A stretch of DNA of 64,000 nt from Aliamphritea ceti (GTDB taxonomy: Bacteria; Pseudomonadota; Gammaproteobacteria; Pseudomonadales; Balneatricaceae). The stretch lies in NCBI RefSeq assembly GCF_024347215.1, contig NZ_AP025282.1, forward strand, positions 1,612,001 to 1,676,000, given 5' to 3'. The translations under genes and the position numbers were made by a program. Positions 19,168-27,705 of the stretch are shown piece after piece (the first letter of the stretch is position 1; each line of letters starts with the position of its first letter). The notes under the pieces were generated by a model. The model did not search any database. It was not told the origin of the DNA and was given only the letters and a program-made list of their open reading frames with translations.

Positions 19168-20367
19168 CGATTTGAGATATCGCTCGAGCGTTTTCTGCAG
19201 TCGTGATACTGCCGGGTAGTCACTGAACAGGAAGTGACGACTGTTATCCAGATCTTCCAATGCGTCCTGCCGATCACCTTTTGGCAGGCCTTTTAGCAGA
19301 TAACGGTCGATGGCCAGAATCAGCGGCTCTTTCATTTTCTCCAGTTCTTCCATGCGCTGAATGAGTGGTCCCCGGTGCCAGCGGTGGAATATTTCCAGAT
19401 AAACAGTAACACCTGAACTGTGTTGCAGGGTGAAGTCTGGAAAGATAAGCCGGCCTTTAGGACGTTTGATGAAAGGGGATTCAGCGACAAACTTCCAGTC
19501 TTCGACTGTGTTTTCGAAATGACTGGCGAACAGCCTGACTTCTTCCGGCACATATGCGGACATATGGCGGTAATGGCTGACCAGTTGTGAACTTTCATCC
19601 AGTTTGAGGGTTTTAACCGCCCGCTTAGGTTTAACTTTAGCGCTGATCTGCCACTGCTCCAAAAGGCAGATGACCGGAAAAAACGAGGCAATCTGTAGCC
19701 CGTATTTTTTAGTCCCTTCCAGCAGAGATAGCGGCCCGTCGATGACGACGGTGGTTTTATCTTTGCTTTGTTTTATTTCAGCCAGTAACCGGAAGAACTT
19801 CAGGCATTTGAAAATTCGGCGCAGGTTAGCGGCGGACATTTCATGGGTAGTCAGGGTTAACGACTGTGTAGAGAGTAACAGGGCCTGTACCTGTGCCATG
19901 TTGTAACGTTGCAGTAATTGGCGTGGCGTGAAGTCTCGTTTTATCCGGGTTAGCTGTTCGAAGGCGGGTAAGTCCGGGTATAGGGCTGTGTCGATATTCT
20001 GCTGGCTGAGTGCCTGAACTGCTTCACGATAGTCTTCTAAGGTTTGTGTCTCTGTGTTTTTTAACTGTTGAGCAGCGGCGCTTAATATAGCGTCACGGCG
20101 AGCGCCGGCATCTTCTTCCGCGAGGGTAAATTCGGCATGGTCCAGGAGGATTTTATACAGGCTTTTGCCGAACTTCAGATCCTGTTGGCCCTGTTGATAA
20201 AGCTCTGCTTCTGCTTCGATGGTTTCACGGGTTTTGCCTGTTCCCTGGTTAAAAACTGACAGTAGTTGTTCTGCAAAAAACAGTAATCCTGCTGCATCAA
20301 CATCGATAAAGTTAGGGGTAATCCGGGTAGATTTAAGACTGTATGTCAGCAGATCTTTAGTTAACAT
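19156..20367 (-). CDS. Bax1/DUF790-family nuclease, partner of the XPB-like helicase
   Basis: 403 residues. The N-terminus MLTKDLLTYSLKSTRITPNFID and the C-terminal PD-(D/E)XK-type core (FIKRPKGRLIFPDFTLQH, then VYLEIFHRWHRGPL and EPLILAIDRYLL) match the DUF790 family. Archaeal Bax1 in this family is a structure-specific endonuclease that works with XPB. The ATG overlaps the TGA of the upstream helicase gene by one base (TGATG), indicating translational coupling. A DNA repair or defence role is inferred from the pairing. Confidence 0.82.
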   Translation of the reverse strand: MLTKDLLTYSLKSTRITPNFIDVDAAGLLFFAEQLLSVFNQGTGKTRETIEAEAELYQQGQQDLKFGKSLYKILLDHAEFTLAEEDAGARRDAILSAAAQQLKNTETQTLEDYREAVQALSQQNIDTALYPDLPAFEQLTRIKRDFTPRQLLQRYNMAQVQALLLSTQSLTLTTHEMSAANLRRIFKCLKFFRLLAEIKQSKDKTTVVIDGPLSLLEGTKKYGLQIASFFPVICLLEQWQISAKVKPKRAVKTLKLDESSQLVSHYRHMSAYVPEEVRLFASHFENTVEDWKFVAESPFIKRPKGRLIFPDFTLQHSSGVTVYLEIFHRWHRGPLIQRMEELEKMKEPLILAIDRYLLKGLPKGDRQDALEDLDNSRHFLFSDYPAVSRLQKTLERYLKSVEN

Positions 20368-21788
20368 CAGTCAGCCTCCGGACTGTCAGTAGTCCTGTTG
20401 TTAGGCGAAGCAACATCATAGGCCTGGTGTTGGCGGCGGCGCTCAGAGATATTGGTTTCTGATGAGCCGGCTGATATCAGTTCATACAGGCGGGCTTGCT
20501 TATCGGCGGAAGGTCGCAGAATTCGGCCAAGCCGCTGGACATGTTCCCGCACAGAACCGGAGCCAGAGACGATAATGCCGACGCTGGCTTCGGGTACATC
20601 AATTCCTTCATTCAGCACCTTACTTGTGACCAATACGGTAAATTCACCCTGCCTAAACCGGTCGAGGAAGCGTTTGCGTTCGGCTGCTTTGGTGTTGTGG
20701 GTAATGACCGGTAAAAGGAATCGCTCGCCAATGTAGTAGGCCAGCTTGTTCAGTGCTGTAAAAATGATGACCCGTTCGCCGCGATGCTGATTCAGCAGTT
20801 CCCATAACTTATCAAACTTGGCTGCGCTGGCGGCAGCAATTTCTTTTTGTGTCCTGAAGGCTTGTAATACCTGCCTTCCATCGGGAGCCTGCGCGCAGGC
20901 ACGGAGGAAGTTTGACCAGCCATAGGGTGATGAGAAACTGATATGGTGGCTGCGCACAAAATCCAGATACTGTTGGCGGTTCTGCAGGTAGCTGGCCTGT
21001 TCTTTAGCAGTCATGGGTACTTCGATTACTTCAGTGTCGTACAGGGACAGTACGCCGTCATCAAAATCGTTAATTTCCCTGCGATAGACTTCGTTGCCGA
21101 TCAGTTTGTACAGCAGCTGCTCGCCATTATCGTTACGCTCTGGCGTTGCTGTTAACCCCAGCCGGTAAGGGGCAGGGCTGAGTTCTGCTGCCTGGCGATT
21201 TACTGCACCGGGTAAGTGATGGCATTCATCAAAAACTATCAGAGGGAAGCGATCACCAATGTATTCCATCATTATGACGGCGGAGTCATAGGTAATAACG
21301 GTGATGGGGAGTAATTCTTTACTGCCGCCACCGTAGACGCCGATGGATTGCTGGAAATGCTTTTCCAGTTGGGTCGCCCACTGGATCATCAGGTCGATGG
21401 TTGGCAACACGATAAGTGCCGCTTCGCCACAGCGGCGAATGGCTTCGATTGCAACAATGGATTTACCTACCCCTGTTGGCAAAATGATTAATCCCTGACA
21501 CTGGTTAGCTTGCCAGCTATCCACTGCCTGTTGCTGATAATCCCTCAGGGTAACAGAGAGCGTGTCCGGTACTGTTAGGGCAGGGGTTTCGAATACTTCA
21601 TCATCCAGAGGACAAGTGTCTGTACTGGGCAGGTTTTCCAACTGCTGCCGGATGCGGCTGTACGCCCAGGCGGGTGCCCGCCAGGCATCGACACGGTTGT
21701 CGTACACCAGTTGCTCAATGCAGTGTTGTGTCAGGAGGGATGTATCTCCACTGAGTAGCAGAGAGCCTGCATCAAAGGTCAGCTTCAT
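20367..21788 (-). CDS. XPB-like superfamily 2 DNA helicase
   Basis: 473 residues. SF2 motifs: Q-like LRDYQQQAV (81-89), Walker A PTGVGKS (104-110), DECHH box (187-191; DEAH-like), TATPERND (213-220), then the second RecA domain with IIFTALNKL, NEGIDVPEA and QRLGRILRP. A ~75-residue N-terminal region before the motor matches the damage-recognition position of short XPBs. The size and linkage to DUF790 match archaeal and some bacterial XPB proteins. It is the first gene of a coupled two-gene unit with bax1. Confidence 0.85.
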   Translation of the reverse strand: MKLTFDAGSLLLSGDTSLLTQHCIEQLVYDNRVDAWRAPAWAYSRIRQQLENLPSTDTCPLDDEVFETPALTVPDTLSVTLRDYQQQAVDSWQANQCQGLIILPTGVGKSIVAIEAIRRCGEAALIVLPTIDLMIQWATQLEKHFQQSIGVYGGGSKELLPITVITYDSAVIMMEYIGDRFPLIVFDECHHLPGAVNRQAAELSPAPYRLGLTATPERNDNGEQLLYKLIGNEVYRREINDFDDGVLSLYDTEVIEVPMTAKEQASYLQNRQQYLDFVRSHHISFSSPYGWSNFLRACAQAPDGRQVLQAFRTQKEIAAASAAKFDKLWELLNQHRGERVIIFTALNKLAYYIGERFLLPVITHNTKAAERKRFLDRFRQGEFTVLVTSKVLNEGIDVPEASVGIIVSGSGSVREHVQRLGRILRPSADKQARLYELISAGSSETNISERRRQHQAYDVASPNNRTTDSPEAD

Positions 21789-21905
21789 TGTTCCCCTGAA
21801 TCATCGGATTACGTCAGTAAAAACGCATAATAACAGATGTTTAGAGGGATGTTGTCGTGCTGCTATTTGCCTCGTTACGGGGCTGAATTATAAGGCGAAC
21901 ATGCT

Positions 21906-21931
21906 AACAGGCTCTGATTGCAGAGCCTGTT
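21906..21931. terminator. Perfect 11-bp hairpin, possible terminator
   Basis: AACAGGCTCTG / CAGAGCCTGTT with a 4-nt loop, followed on the + side by ATTTTAATG. It lies 56 bp beyond the 3' end of the acetyltransferase at 21987. The T-run is poor on the minus side, so termination is only probable. Confidence 0.45.
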
Positions 21932-21986
21932 ATTTTAATGAGGTCAGTTTGACGCGTAGTTCCGGTATAGGTAGCGGTGAGATCTC

Positions 21987-22436
21987 TCAGCCTGCAGACA
22001 TCTGATAGGTTACCCAACGGGTGCGGTCAGCGACTTTATCGTAGACTGCCTGGCCGCGATAATTATCCTCTGCAGTTATCCAGCGAACGAAGTGCCAGCC
22101 ATGCCCGGCAGCGGATTGTTCCAGTGCCAGAAACAGTGCGTCAACGGCGCCACTGCCCCGGGCGTCAGGCGATACAAACAGATCATCCAGAAAACCTACC
22201 CAACCGCCACGTAGCGGTGATTGCATAGCGCGATAGTGCATCAGGCCGATGAGTTGGTTTTCTGCATTGCAGGCGACCAGGCAATAGAATTGCTGATCGT
22301 CTGAAAATATCCATTTCCATACCTGATCAAGGGTTTCCTGGCTCATAGGCATGCCGTAGAACTCGGCATAACCTTTATATAGTTCTTCCCATTGTTGCCT
22401 GTCTTCAGGCTGAAGAACGCGGGTTGTAGCTGACAT
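21987..22436 (-). CDS. GNAT-family N-acetyltransferase
   Basis: 149 residues starting MSATTRVLQPEDRQQW, chosen because AGGAC precedes this ATG and the longer reading (to 22484) would overlap the upstream gene. GNAT core: LIGLMHYRAM strand, then FLDDLFVSPDARGSGAVDALF, in which the acetyl-CoA loop reads DARGSG. It would acetylate a small amine or amino acid. It follows the next acetyltransferase gene by 25 bp in a probable operon, transcribed away from a MocR regulator. Confidence 0.82.
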   Translation of the reverse strand: MSATTRVLQPEDRQQWEELYKGYAEFYGMPMSQETLDQVWKWIFSDDQQFYCLVACNAENQLIGLMHYRAMQSPLRGGWVGFLDDLFVSPDARGSGAVDALFLALEQSAAGHGWHFVRWITAEDNYRGQAVYDKVADRTRWVTYQMSAG

Positions 22437-22461
22437 GTGTTTGTCCTGATTTAATAGACGC

Positions 22462-23205
22462 TTAGGTGTTGCCTTCATGGGCAAGAGTTTGCATTTCCTG
22501 CAGTGTTTTCAGTTGCTGGCCTTGCGTGTTGAAGTTGTCAGCTGCCAGCCACTGCTGGAATGCCTGCTTCAGAACTGGCCATTCTTTGTCGATGACAGAG
22601 AGCCATGCGGTGTCACGGTTGCGACCTTTATAAGTTATTGCCTGGCGGAAGATACCTTCAAAGGTAAAACCTAACCGCGCGGCGGTTTTTTGGGATTGTT
22701 GGTTTTGTGAATCACATTTCCATTCATAACGGCGGTAGCCCAGCTCATCAAATACCCGCTGCATCATCAGAAACATAGCTTCGGTTGATACAGGTGTGCG
22801 TTGCATGAGTGGTGAGAAGTGAATGTGGCCCACTTCGATAACCCCCATATCCGGGGTAATACGTAAATAGCTCGCCATGCCGACGGCTTTATTCATGCTT
22901 TTGCTACCAGGGTTTTCATCGATTACGACGAAGAACAGAGGGTCCTGTCCTGTACAGGTGATTTCCAGCCACTGGTTAAAGGTTGCCCGGTCAGTAAAAG
23001 GTTCACTGAACAGGTAGGTCCAGCCTTTACCGCTAGGGTCTGCTGCGAAAGCTTCAAACAAATCATCAGAATGAAGGGCAATGTTCAGAGGCTCCATACG
23101 GCAGTACTTACCCTGCATTGTGGTATGCGGTGGGAATGGCCGCGGCTGCCAGTTGTCTACAGGTTCACCAACCGGCATCTGATTTTGATCCTGATAAGTG
23201 GTCAT
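22462..23205 (-). CDS. GNAT-family N-acetyltransferase (RimJ/RimL-like)
   Basis: 247 residues. N-terminal YCRMEPLNIALHSDDLFEAF, central VIEVGHIHFSPLMQRTPVSTEAM and C-terminal YEWKCDSQNQQSQKTAARLGF are characteristic of the RimJ/RimL-type acetyltransferases; TPVSTEA takes the place of the usual acetyl-CoA loop. Proteins with this whole layout are common in proteobacteria next to other GNAT genes; substrate unknown. Divergent from the MocR regulator at 23347, with a 141-bp shared promoter region, so regulation by that protein is plausible. Confidence 0.82.
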   Translation of the reverse strand: MTTYQDQNQMPVGEPVDNWQPRPFPPHTTMQGKYCRMEPLNIALHSDDLFEAFAADPSGKGWTYLFSEPFTDRATFNQWLEITCTGQDPLFFVVIDENPGSKSMNKAVGMASYLRITPDMGVIEVGHIHFSPLMQRTPVSTEAMFLMMQRVFDELGYRRYEWKCDSQNQQSQKTAARLGFTFEGIFRQAITYKGRNRDTAWLSVIDKEWPVLKQAFQQWLAADNFNTQGQQLKTLQEMQTLAHEGNT

Positions 23206-23346
23206 TATTGTGTCCTTAGTATTTGATTCTGAATAAATAATAATTGTTGTCTGGCCGTCAGAAGGGCACTTGTAACTGATCTCAGATTAGGTGTTTAATG
23301 GGGTGATACAAAGATCCATTATTTTTCAGATATAAGGCCCACTTTA

Positions 23347-24816
23347 ATGCAGTCCCGTGATGAGTTTCCTTCCGAACTGTTTTTGCCGTTTCTTTCCTCT
23401 GAAAGCGGGCCACAGTACAGGGCTTTGTTCCGTGGTTTTCAGCAAGCAATCCTCACCGGGCAGTTAGATGCCGGGAGTAAATTGCCAGCCAGCCGGCCGT
23501 TGGGAAAAAGCCTGGGTGTATCACGAAATACAGTAAAAGCCGCTTATGAATTGCTGCAGGCAGAGGGCTATATTGAAACCCGTCATGGAGCCGGTAGCTT
23601 TGTATCAGCAGCAGTACCTGATCAGATTTCTAAGAAAGCTCCGGATGAAGCACAACAGCAAATAGCACAGCCAAAATTATCAGAAGTATCGAACCGGATT
23701 TCTGAGGCTTTTGCAGAGCGGCCGCTACTGGGTGGTGGTTTATTGTTACCGGCGACCCCTTGTGTCAAAAGTTTTCCCTGGCTTAAGTGGCAGCGTCATG
23801 CAACGGCAGCCGGGCGCAAGATTAAGTTTGAAGGTTCTGTTTCCCGTTCCGGTTATCTGGGGCTGCGTCGACAGATTGCTGACTATCTGAATGTTGTCAG
23901 AGGCGTAAAAGCCAGCGCAGAGCAGGTGCTAATCTGTTCAGGCTCTCAGCAGGCTATTTATCTGGCGGCTTTGCTGTTGCTGGATAAAGGCGACGATATT
24001 TTGGTGGAAGAACCCGGATATTACGGGGTGGATGGTGCATTGGCGGCAGTAGGCGCGAATAAAGTAGCAGTGCCTACCGATGAGGAAGGCTTTCAGTTGG
24101 ATGCTGCTTTACAGCGCTCGGATAAGGCTCGGTTAGCATTGCTGACGCCATCCAGAAATTACCCTATGGGTTACACTCTGAGCTTGTCCCGCAGGCTGGC
24201 GTTGCTCAATTGGGCCCGTGAACAGGATGGCTGGATTATTGAAGATGACTACGACAGCGAATTTCGTTTTGATGGCCCGCCATTAACGTCTTTGCAGGGG
24301 TTGTCTGGTGGTGAGCGGGTACTTTACATGGGTACATTTAGCCGCATATTGCATCCATCTATACGCCTGGGATATTTAGTATTGCCGGATGCGCTGGTGG
24401 AACCCTTTAGTCATGCCCGTGCGTTTATTGATGGTGGCCTTTCGTTACTGCCGCAAATCGCATTGGCAGACTTTATGGCCAGCGGAGACTTTTCCAGCCA
24501 TGTTCGTCGCATGAGAAAGTTATATCAGCAACGGCGGGAGATACTGAATACACTTGTTGAGCAGCGTTTTTCAGAGCTGCTGTTGCGGGTAGAAAGTGAT
24601 GGAGGCATGCATTCAACGTTTTTATTTACAGATGCAGTAACAGTGACAGACCGCGAACTGGCAGTGGCTGCTCAGGCTAAGGGGTTAGGCCTGCGGCCAT
24701 TATCGGATTTTTATAACGGTAGCAGCGGTCCGCAGGGTGTTGTCATCGGTTTTGCCGGTTTTGATGAAAACGATATGGTCAGAGGTATGAACATTTTGGC
24801 GAGTGTACTTCGCTGA
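23347..24816 (+). CDS. MocR/PdxR-type transcriptional regulator (GntR HTH fused to aminotransferase domain)
   Basis: 489 residues. An N-terminal GntR winged helix (~20-90: LPASRPLGKSLGVSRNTVKA, YIETRHGAGSFV) is followed by a fold-type I aminotransferase domain: SGSQQAIY, PGYYGVDG, the DDYDSEFRF motif and a lysine-region equivalent GTFSRILHPSIRLGY. In the last the usual catalytic Lys position reads S-R-I, so the Schiff-base lysine seen in most MocR proteins (TFSKxLxP) appears replaced by Arg. That would make classical PLP linkage unlikely. It is transcribed divergently from two acetyltransferase genes. Confidence 0.85.
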   Translation: MQSRDEFPSELFLPFLSSESGPQYRALFRGFQQAILTGQLDAGSKLPASRPLGKSLGVSRNTVKAAYELLQAEGYIETRHGAGSFVSAAVPDQISKKAPDEAQQQIAQPKLSEVSNRISEAFAERPLLGGGLLLPATPCVKSFPWLKWQRHATAAGRKIKFEGSVSRSGYLGLRRQIADYLNVVRGVKASAEQVLICSGSQQAIYLAALLLLDKGDDILVEEPGYYGVDGALAAVGANKVAVPTDEEGFQLDAALQRSDKARLALLTPSRNYPMGYTLSLSRRLALLNWAREQDGWIIEDDYDSEFRFDGPPLTSLQGLSGGERVLYMGTFSRILHPSIRLGYLVLPDALVEPFSHARAFIDGGLSLLPQIALADFMASGDFSSHVRRMRKLYQQRREILNTLVEQRFSELLLRVESDGGMHSTFLFTDAVTVTDRELAVAAQAKGLGLRPLSDFYNGSSGPQGVVIGFAGFDENDMVRGMNILASVLR

Positions 24817-24991
24817 GCTGTTGAGTAGATTCCGGGCACGTTTTAAGGGATTACCAGGTTGTTAACCCCTTGTATTTTTTTGCTTTGAACACATCTATTA
24901 CAGGAACCATTGTAAGGCTGCTTGTTCAAAGCTTTCAGCTATAAATAATTCGGAAGTACCGCTGATAGCAGGCATGGCTTTTTAATTAACA

Positions 24992-25053
24992 AAGCTATTA
25001 GTTAAAAAAGCAATTAGTGAACAAGCTTTCAGCTATAAAAGCCATTAGGTAAC
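24992..25053. repeat. ~16-bp tandem repeat (4 copies) upstream of moxR
   Basis: AAGC-initiated units start at 24992, 25008, 25023 and 25039 (AAGCTATTAGTTAAAA, AAGCAATTAGTGAAC, AAGCTTTCAGCTATAAA, AAGCCATTAGGTAAC). The third is also found exactly (17 bp) at 24929-24945. The array ends about 25 bp before the TTG start of the Bat operon, placing it in the leader or promoter. Confidence 0.6.
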
Positions 25054-25077
25054 ACTCTCAGGAATAAGGGATATATT

Positions 25078-26055
25078 TTGGACGCCGTTAATCTCAGTGA
25101 AAATTTTCAACGTCTGCAAGCCTGGTTATCGGCGCAGATTATTGGTCAGCCTGCGCTGGTCGAGCGTTTATTAGTTGCGCTCCTGGCGGATGGCCATTTG
25201 TTGGTAGAAGGCGCGCCTGGATTAGCAAAAACCCGCGCAATAAACAGCCTTTCAAAAGGGCTGGAGGCAGACTTTCAGCGGATTCAGTTTACCCCTGATC
25301 TGTTGCCTGCAGACATTACTGGCAGCGATATTTTTCATCAGGAAGATTCTAGCTTCAGTTTTCAGCAAGGGCCTATTTTCCATAACTTAGTACTGGCTGA
25401 TGAAATAAACCGGGCGCCTGCCAAGGTTCAGTCTGCGTTATTGGAAGCGATGGCAGAACGTCAGATCAGCGTTGGCCAGAACACCTTTCCGTTACCGGAA
25501 GTATTCATGGTAATGGCTACTCAAAACCCGCTTGAGCAGGAAGGCACTTATCCATTACCGGAAGCACAGCTTGACCGTTTTCTGATGAAAGTGCTGGTGG
25601 AGTATCCTGATGCTGCCGCTGAACGAGCTATCTTACGGTTAAACCGGAAAGAGGCTGGTGGTCCTTCCGATAAGAATGAAGTGGAAGTGCCGCAACTGAG
25701 TCAGGCAGATATTCTTGCAGCAAGAAGAACAATTCTGAATATCCACATGGCAGAGCCGGTGGAAGAATATATCGTGCAGCTGAGTATCGCGACCCGACAG
25801 CCGCATCTTTATGACGCTACGCTTGCCGGTTGGATAGAAGTAGGCGTGAGCCCAAGGGCCAGTATTGCACTGGACCGATGTTCCCGTGCCCATGCCTGGT
25901 TAGCGGGCCGGGACTTTGTAACCCCTGAAGATGTGCAGCAGGTTTTACATGATGTGTATCGTCATCGTCTGTTACTGAGCTTTGAAGCTGAAGCTAATGG
26001 CATAGATGCGGATCAGGTTATCGATGCGCTGGTGTCTGTTGTACCGGTAGGCTGA
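25078..26055 (+). CDS. MoxR-type AAA+ ATPase
   Basis: 325 residues from a TTG start (AAGGGA ribosome site upstream; no nearby ATG keeps the conserved N-terminus). Walker A GAPGLAKT (45-52), Walker B LVLADEINR (105-111), sensor region MATQNPLEQEGTYPLPEAQLDRF and the C-terminal helical lid with SPRASIAL. MoxR ATPases act as chaperones that insert cofactors or assemble VWA-domain protein complexes. First gene of a six-gene run of DUF58, DUF4381 and Bat proteins, its standard partners. Confidence 0.93.
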   Translation: MDAVNLSENFQRLQAWLSAQIIGQPALVERLLVALLADGHLLVEGAPGLAKTRAINSLSKGLEADFQRIQFTPDLLPADITGSDIFHQEDSSFSFQQGPIFHNLVLADEINRAPAKVQSALLEAMAERQISVGQNTFPLPEVFMVMATQNPLEQEGTYPLPEAQLDRFLMKVLVEYPDAAAERAILRLNRKEAGGPSDKNEVEVPQLSQADILAARRTILNIHMAEPVEEYIVQLSIATRQPHLYDATLAGWIEVGVSPRASIALDRCSRAHAWLAGRDFVTPEDVQQVLHDVYRHRLLLSFEAEANGIDADQVIDALVSVVPVG

Positions 26056-26071
26056 GTAGGTTGTATCGGGA

Positions 26072-27136
26072 ATGAAAATGTTTGATTTTCTGCACAAAGA
26101 TGACAGTGTGAGAACTGCTACAAAACCGTCAGTGGCTGAATATACAGATGCTGCAAAAGATGCCTTCGCGGGTGCTTATACCCGGCTGGAGAGTCTGGTG
26201 CAGTTACAGCAATACAGCCGCCAGATGAACCTGTTAAGTGCTCCGCGCAGAGCCGCTCAGCTGAGTGGTAACTGGCAAACCCGGATTCGTGGTCGGGGGA
26301 TGGATTTTGCAGAAGTGCGAGAGTATCAGCCCGGGGATGATATTCGTAGTATGGACTGGCGGGTAACCGCCCGGACAGGTTCACCCCATAGCCGGGTATT
26401 TACTGAAGAGCGGGAACGGCCGGTTATATTGGCGGCAGATCTGCGCTCATCAATGTTCTTTGGTTCGACGTTGGGCTTTAAGTCTGTTACGGCGGCAGCT
26501 TCACTGGCGCTGATTGGCTGGGCGGCACAAAACAGCAGAGACCGGGTAGGCGGCTTAGTCATGGGCGATAATGCACATCGGGAAAGCCGGCCAAAGAACG
26601 GTAAGAAAGGTGTGCTTGGCGTGTTGCATAATCTGGATGATTTTAGCCGTTTGTTAACGAATCCGTTGCATACCGCTGAGCAAAGCATGTTGGACCTGTT
26701 ACTTAAACTACAACGGGTTACCCGGCCGGGCAGCTCTGTATATCTCGCCAGTGATTTTCACGACTTTAATGATGACTGTGTACCTCATTTACAGCGACTG
26801 GCACGGCATGCTCAGCTTACGCTTTTGTGTATTTCGGATCCGTTGGAATGGAAACTACCAGAAGGTAACAGTCTTTGGGTGACTGATGGTCAGCAGCGTC
26901 AGCTGTTATCTCAGCAAGATCAACTGAACGAGCTGTTGCCACAGCGTATTGAGCGATTGCGCGCCTGTACAGGTGATGGAATTGAGTTGCTGGATATTCG
27001 AGGCGATGGTCAGGTACTGGATTTGCTACAGCGCCGCTATGGGCAATCCCGTGCCAGCTCTGGAAAAATAGCTTCTGGAAAAAGCGCATCACAAAGAGAC
27101 AGGTCACGCAGAACGTCCTCGGGAGGGCAGCCTTGA
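26072..27136 (+). CDS. DUF58 domain protein of the Bat operon
   Basis: 354 residues. The DUF58 signature is GRGMDFAEVREYQPGDDIRSMDW, followed by TARTGSPHSRVFTEERERPVI; a VWA-like strand/helix region follows. It is one of the standard soluble partners of MoxR and Bat proteins. The gene starts 16 bp after moxR and its TGA overlaps the next ATG by one base. The last ~25 residues are Ser/Lys/Arg-rich and contain a 15-bp duplication (SGKIA/SGKSA). Confidence 0.9.
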   Translation: MKMFDFLHKDDSVRTATKPSVAEYTDAAKDAFAGAYTRLESLVQLQQYSRQMNLLSAPRRAAQLSGNWQTRIRGRGMDFAEVREYQPGDDIRSMDWRVTARTGSPHSRVFTEERERPVILAADLRSSMFFGSTLGFKSVTAAASLALIGWAAQNSRDRVGGLVMGDNAHRESRPKNGKKGVLGVLHNLDDFSRLLTNPLHTAEQSMLDLLLKLQRVTRPGSSVYLASDFHDFNDDCVPHLQRLARHAQLTLLCISDPLEWKLPEGNSLWVTDGQQRQLLSQQDQLNELLPQRIERLRACTGDGIELLDIRGDGQVLDLLQRRYGQSRASSGKIASGKSASQRDRSRRTSSGGQP

Positions 27137-27705
27137 TGTCAGCCGCGAACACATCTGCATCTGCAAATAATTCAGCTGTAGCAACTGATCCGTTAGCCGG
27201 TCTGCGGGATATTCATATGCCCGTTGAGATCGGCTACTGGCCACTGGCACCCGGCTGGTGGCTGCTGATGATCAGTGCTGTCGTTATCATGGCTCTGCTG
27301 TTTTGGAGCCTGCGCCGTTACCGGTTAAATGCTTACCGACGCCATGGTGCCAGGCAGCTGGAGCAAATACATCAGCAGTATTTCGCTGCGCCAGAGACCG
27401 GGGACGCAGGTAAGGAGTACCTGCAACAGGTAAACCGGCTGCTGAAACAGGTATATATCACCCAGGGGCAGGTAAACCGGGTAGCGGGGTTAAGTAGCCA
27501 GCGCTGGCTTGATGAACTGCAGCGGGTGGCGCCAGGTACTTCACTGGATAGTTTCTCTGCCAGCCTGACCTCGCTATATGCGCCAACGCTGACACTGAAA
27601 GAAACTGATGTGGTGGCTGTTCACCAGGAGTTACTGAAATGGCTGCGCAGCCATAAGCTAAGCCTGTTAACAGCAACCCGGAACGGGGAGCATGAGCATG
27701 CTTAG
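27136..27705 (+). CDS. DUF4381 membrane protein of the Bat operon
   Basis: 189 residues from the ATG at 27136, which overlaps the DUF58 stop (TGATG); a TTG three bases earlier is an alternative. One strong membrane segment (~residues 43-62: WWLLMISAVVIMALLFW) is preceded by the conserved DIHMPVEIGYWPLAPGWW. The C-terminal part is soluble and helical. The family occurs almost only between DUF58 and BatA genes. Its end overlaps batA by 14 bp. Confidence 0.87.
   Translation: MSAANTSASANNSAVATDPLAGLRDIHMPVEIGYWPLAPGWWLLMISAVVIMALLFWSLRRYRLNAYRRHGARQLEQIHQQYFAAPETGDAGKEYLQQVNRLLKQVYITQGQVNRVAGLSSQRWLDELQRVAPGTSLDSFSASLTSLYAPTLTLKETDVVAVHQELLKWLRSHKLSLLTATRNGEHEHA

Noticed and set aside
23347..24816. 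Simple aminotransferase
   Set aside because: A GntR DNA-binding domain is fused at the N-terminus and the catalytic lysine seems missing, so a MocR regulator fits better.
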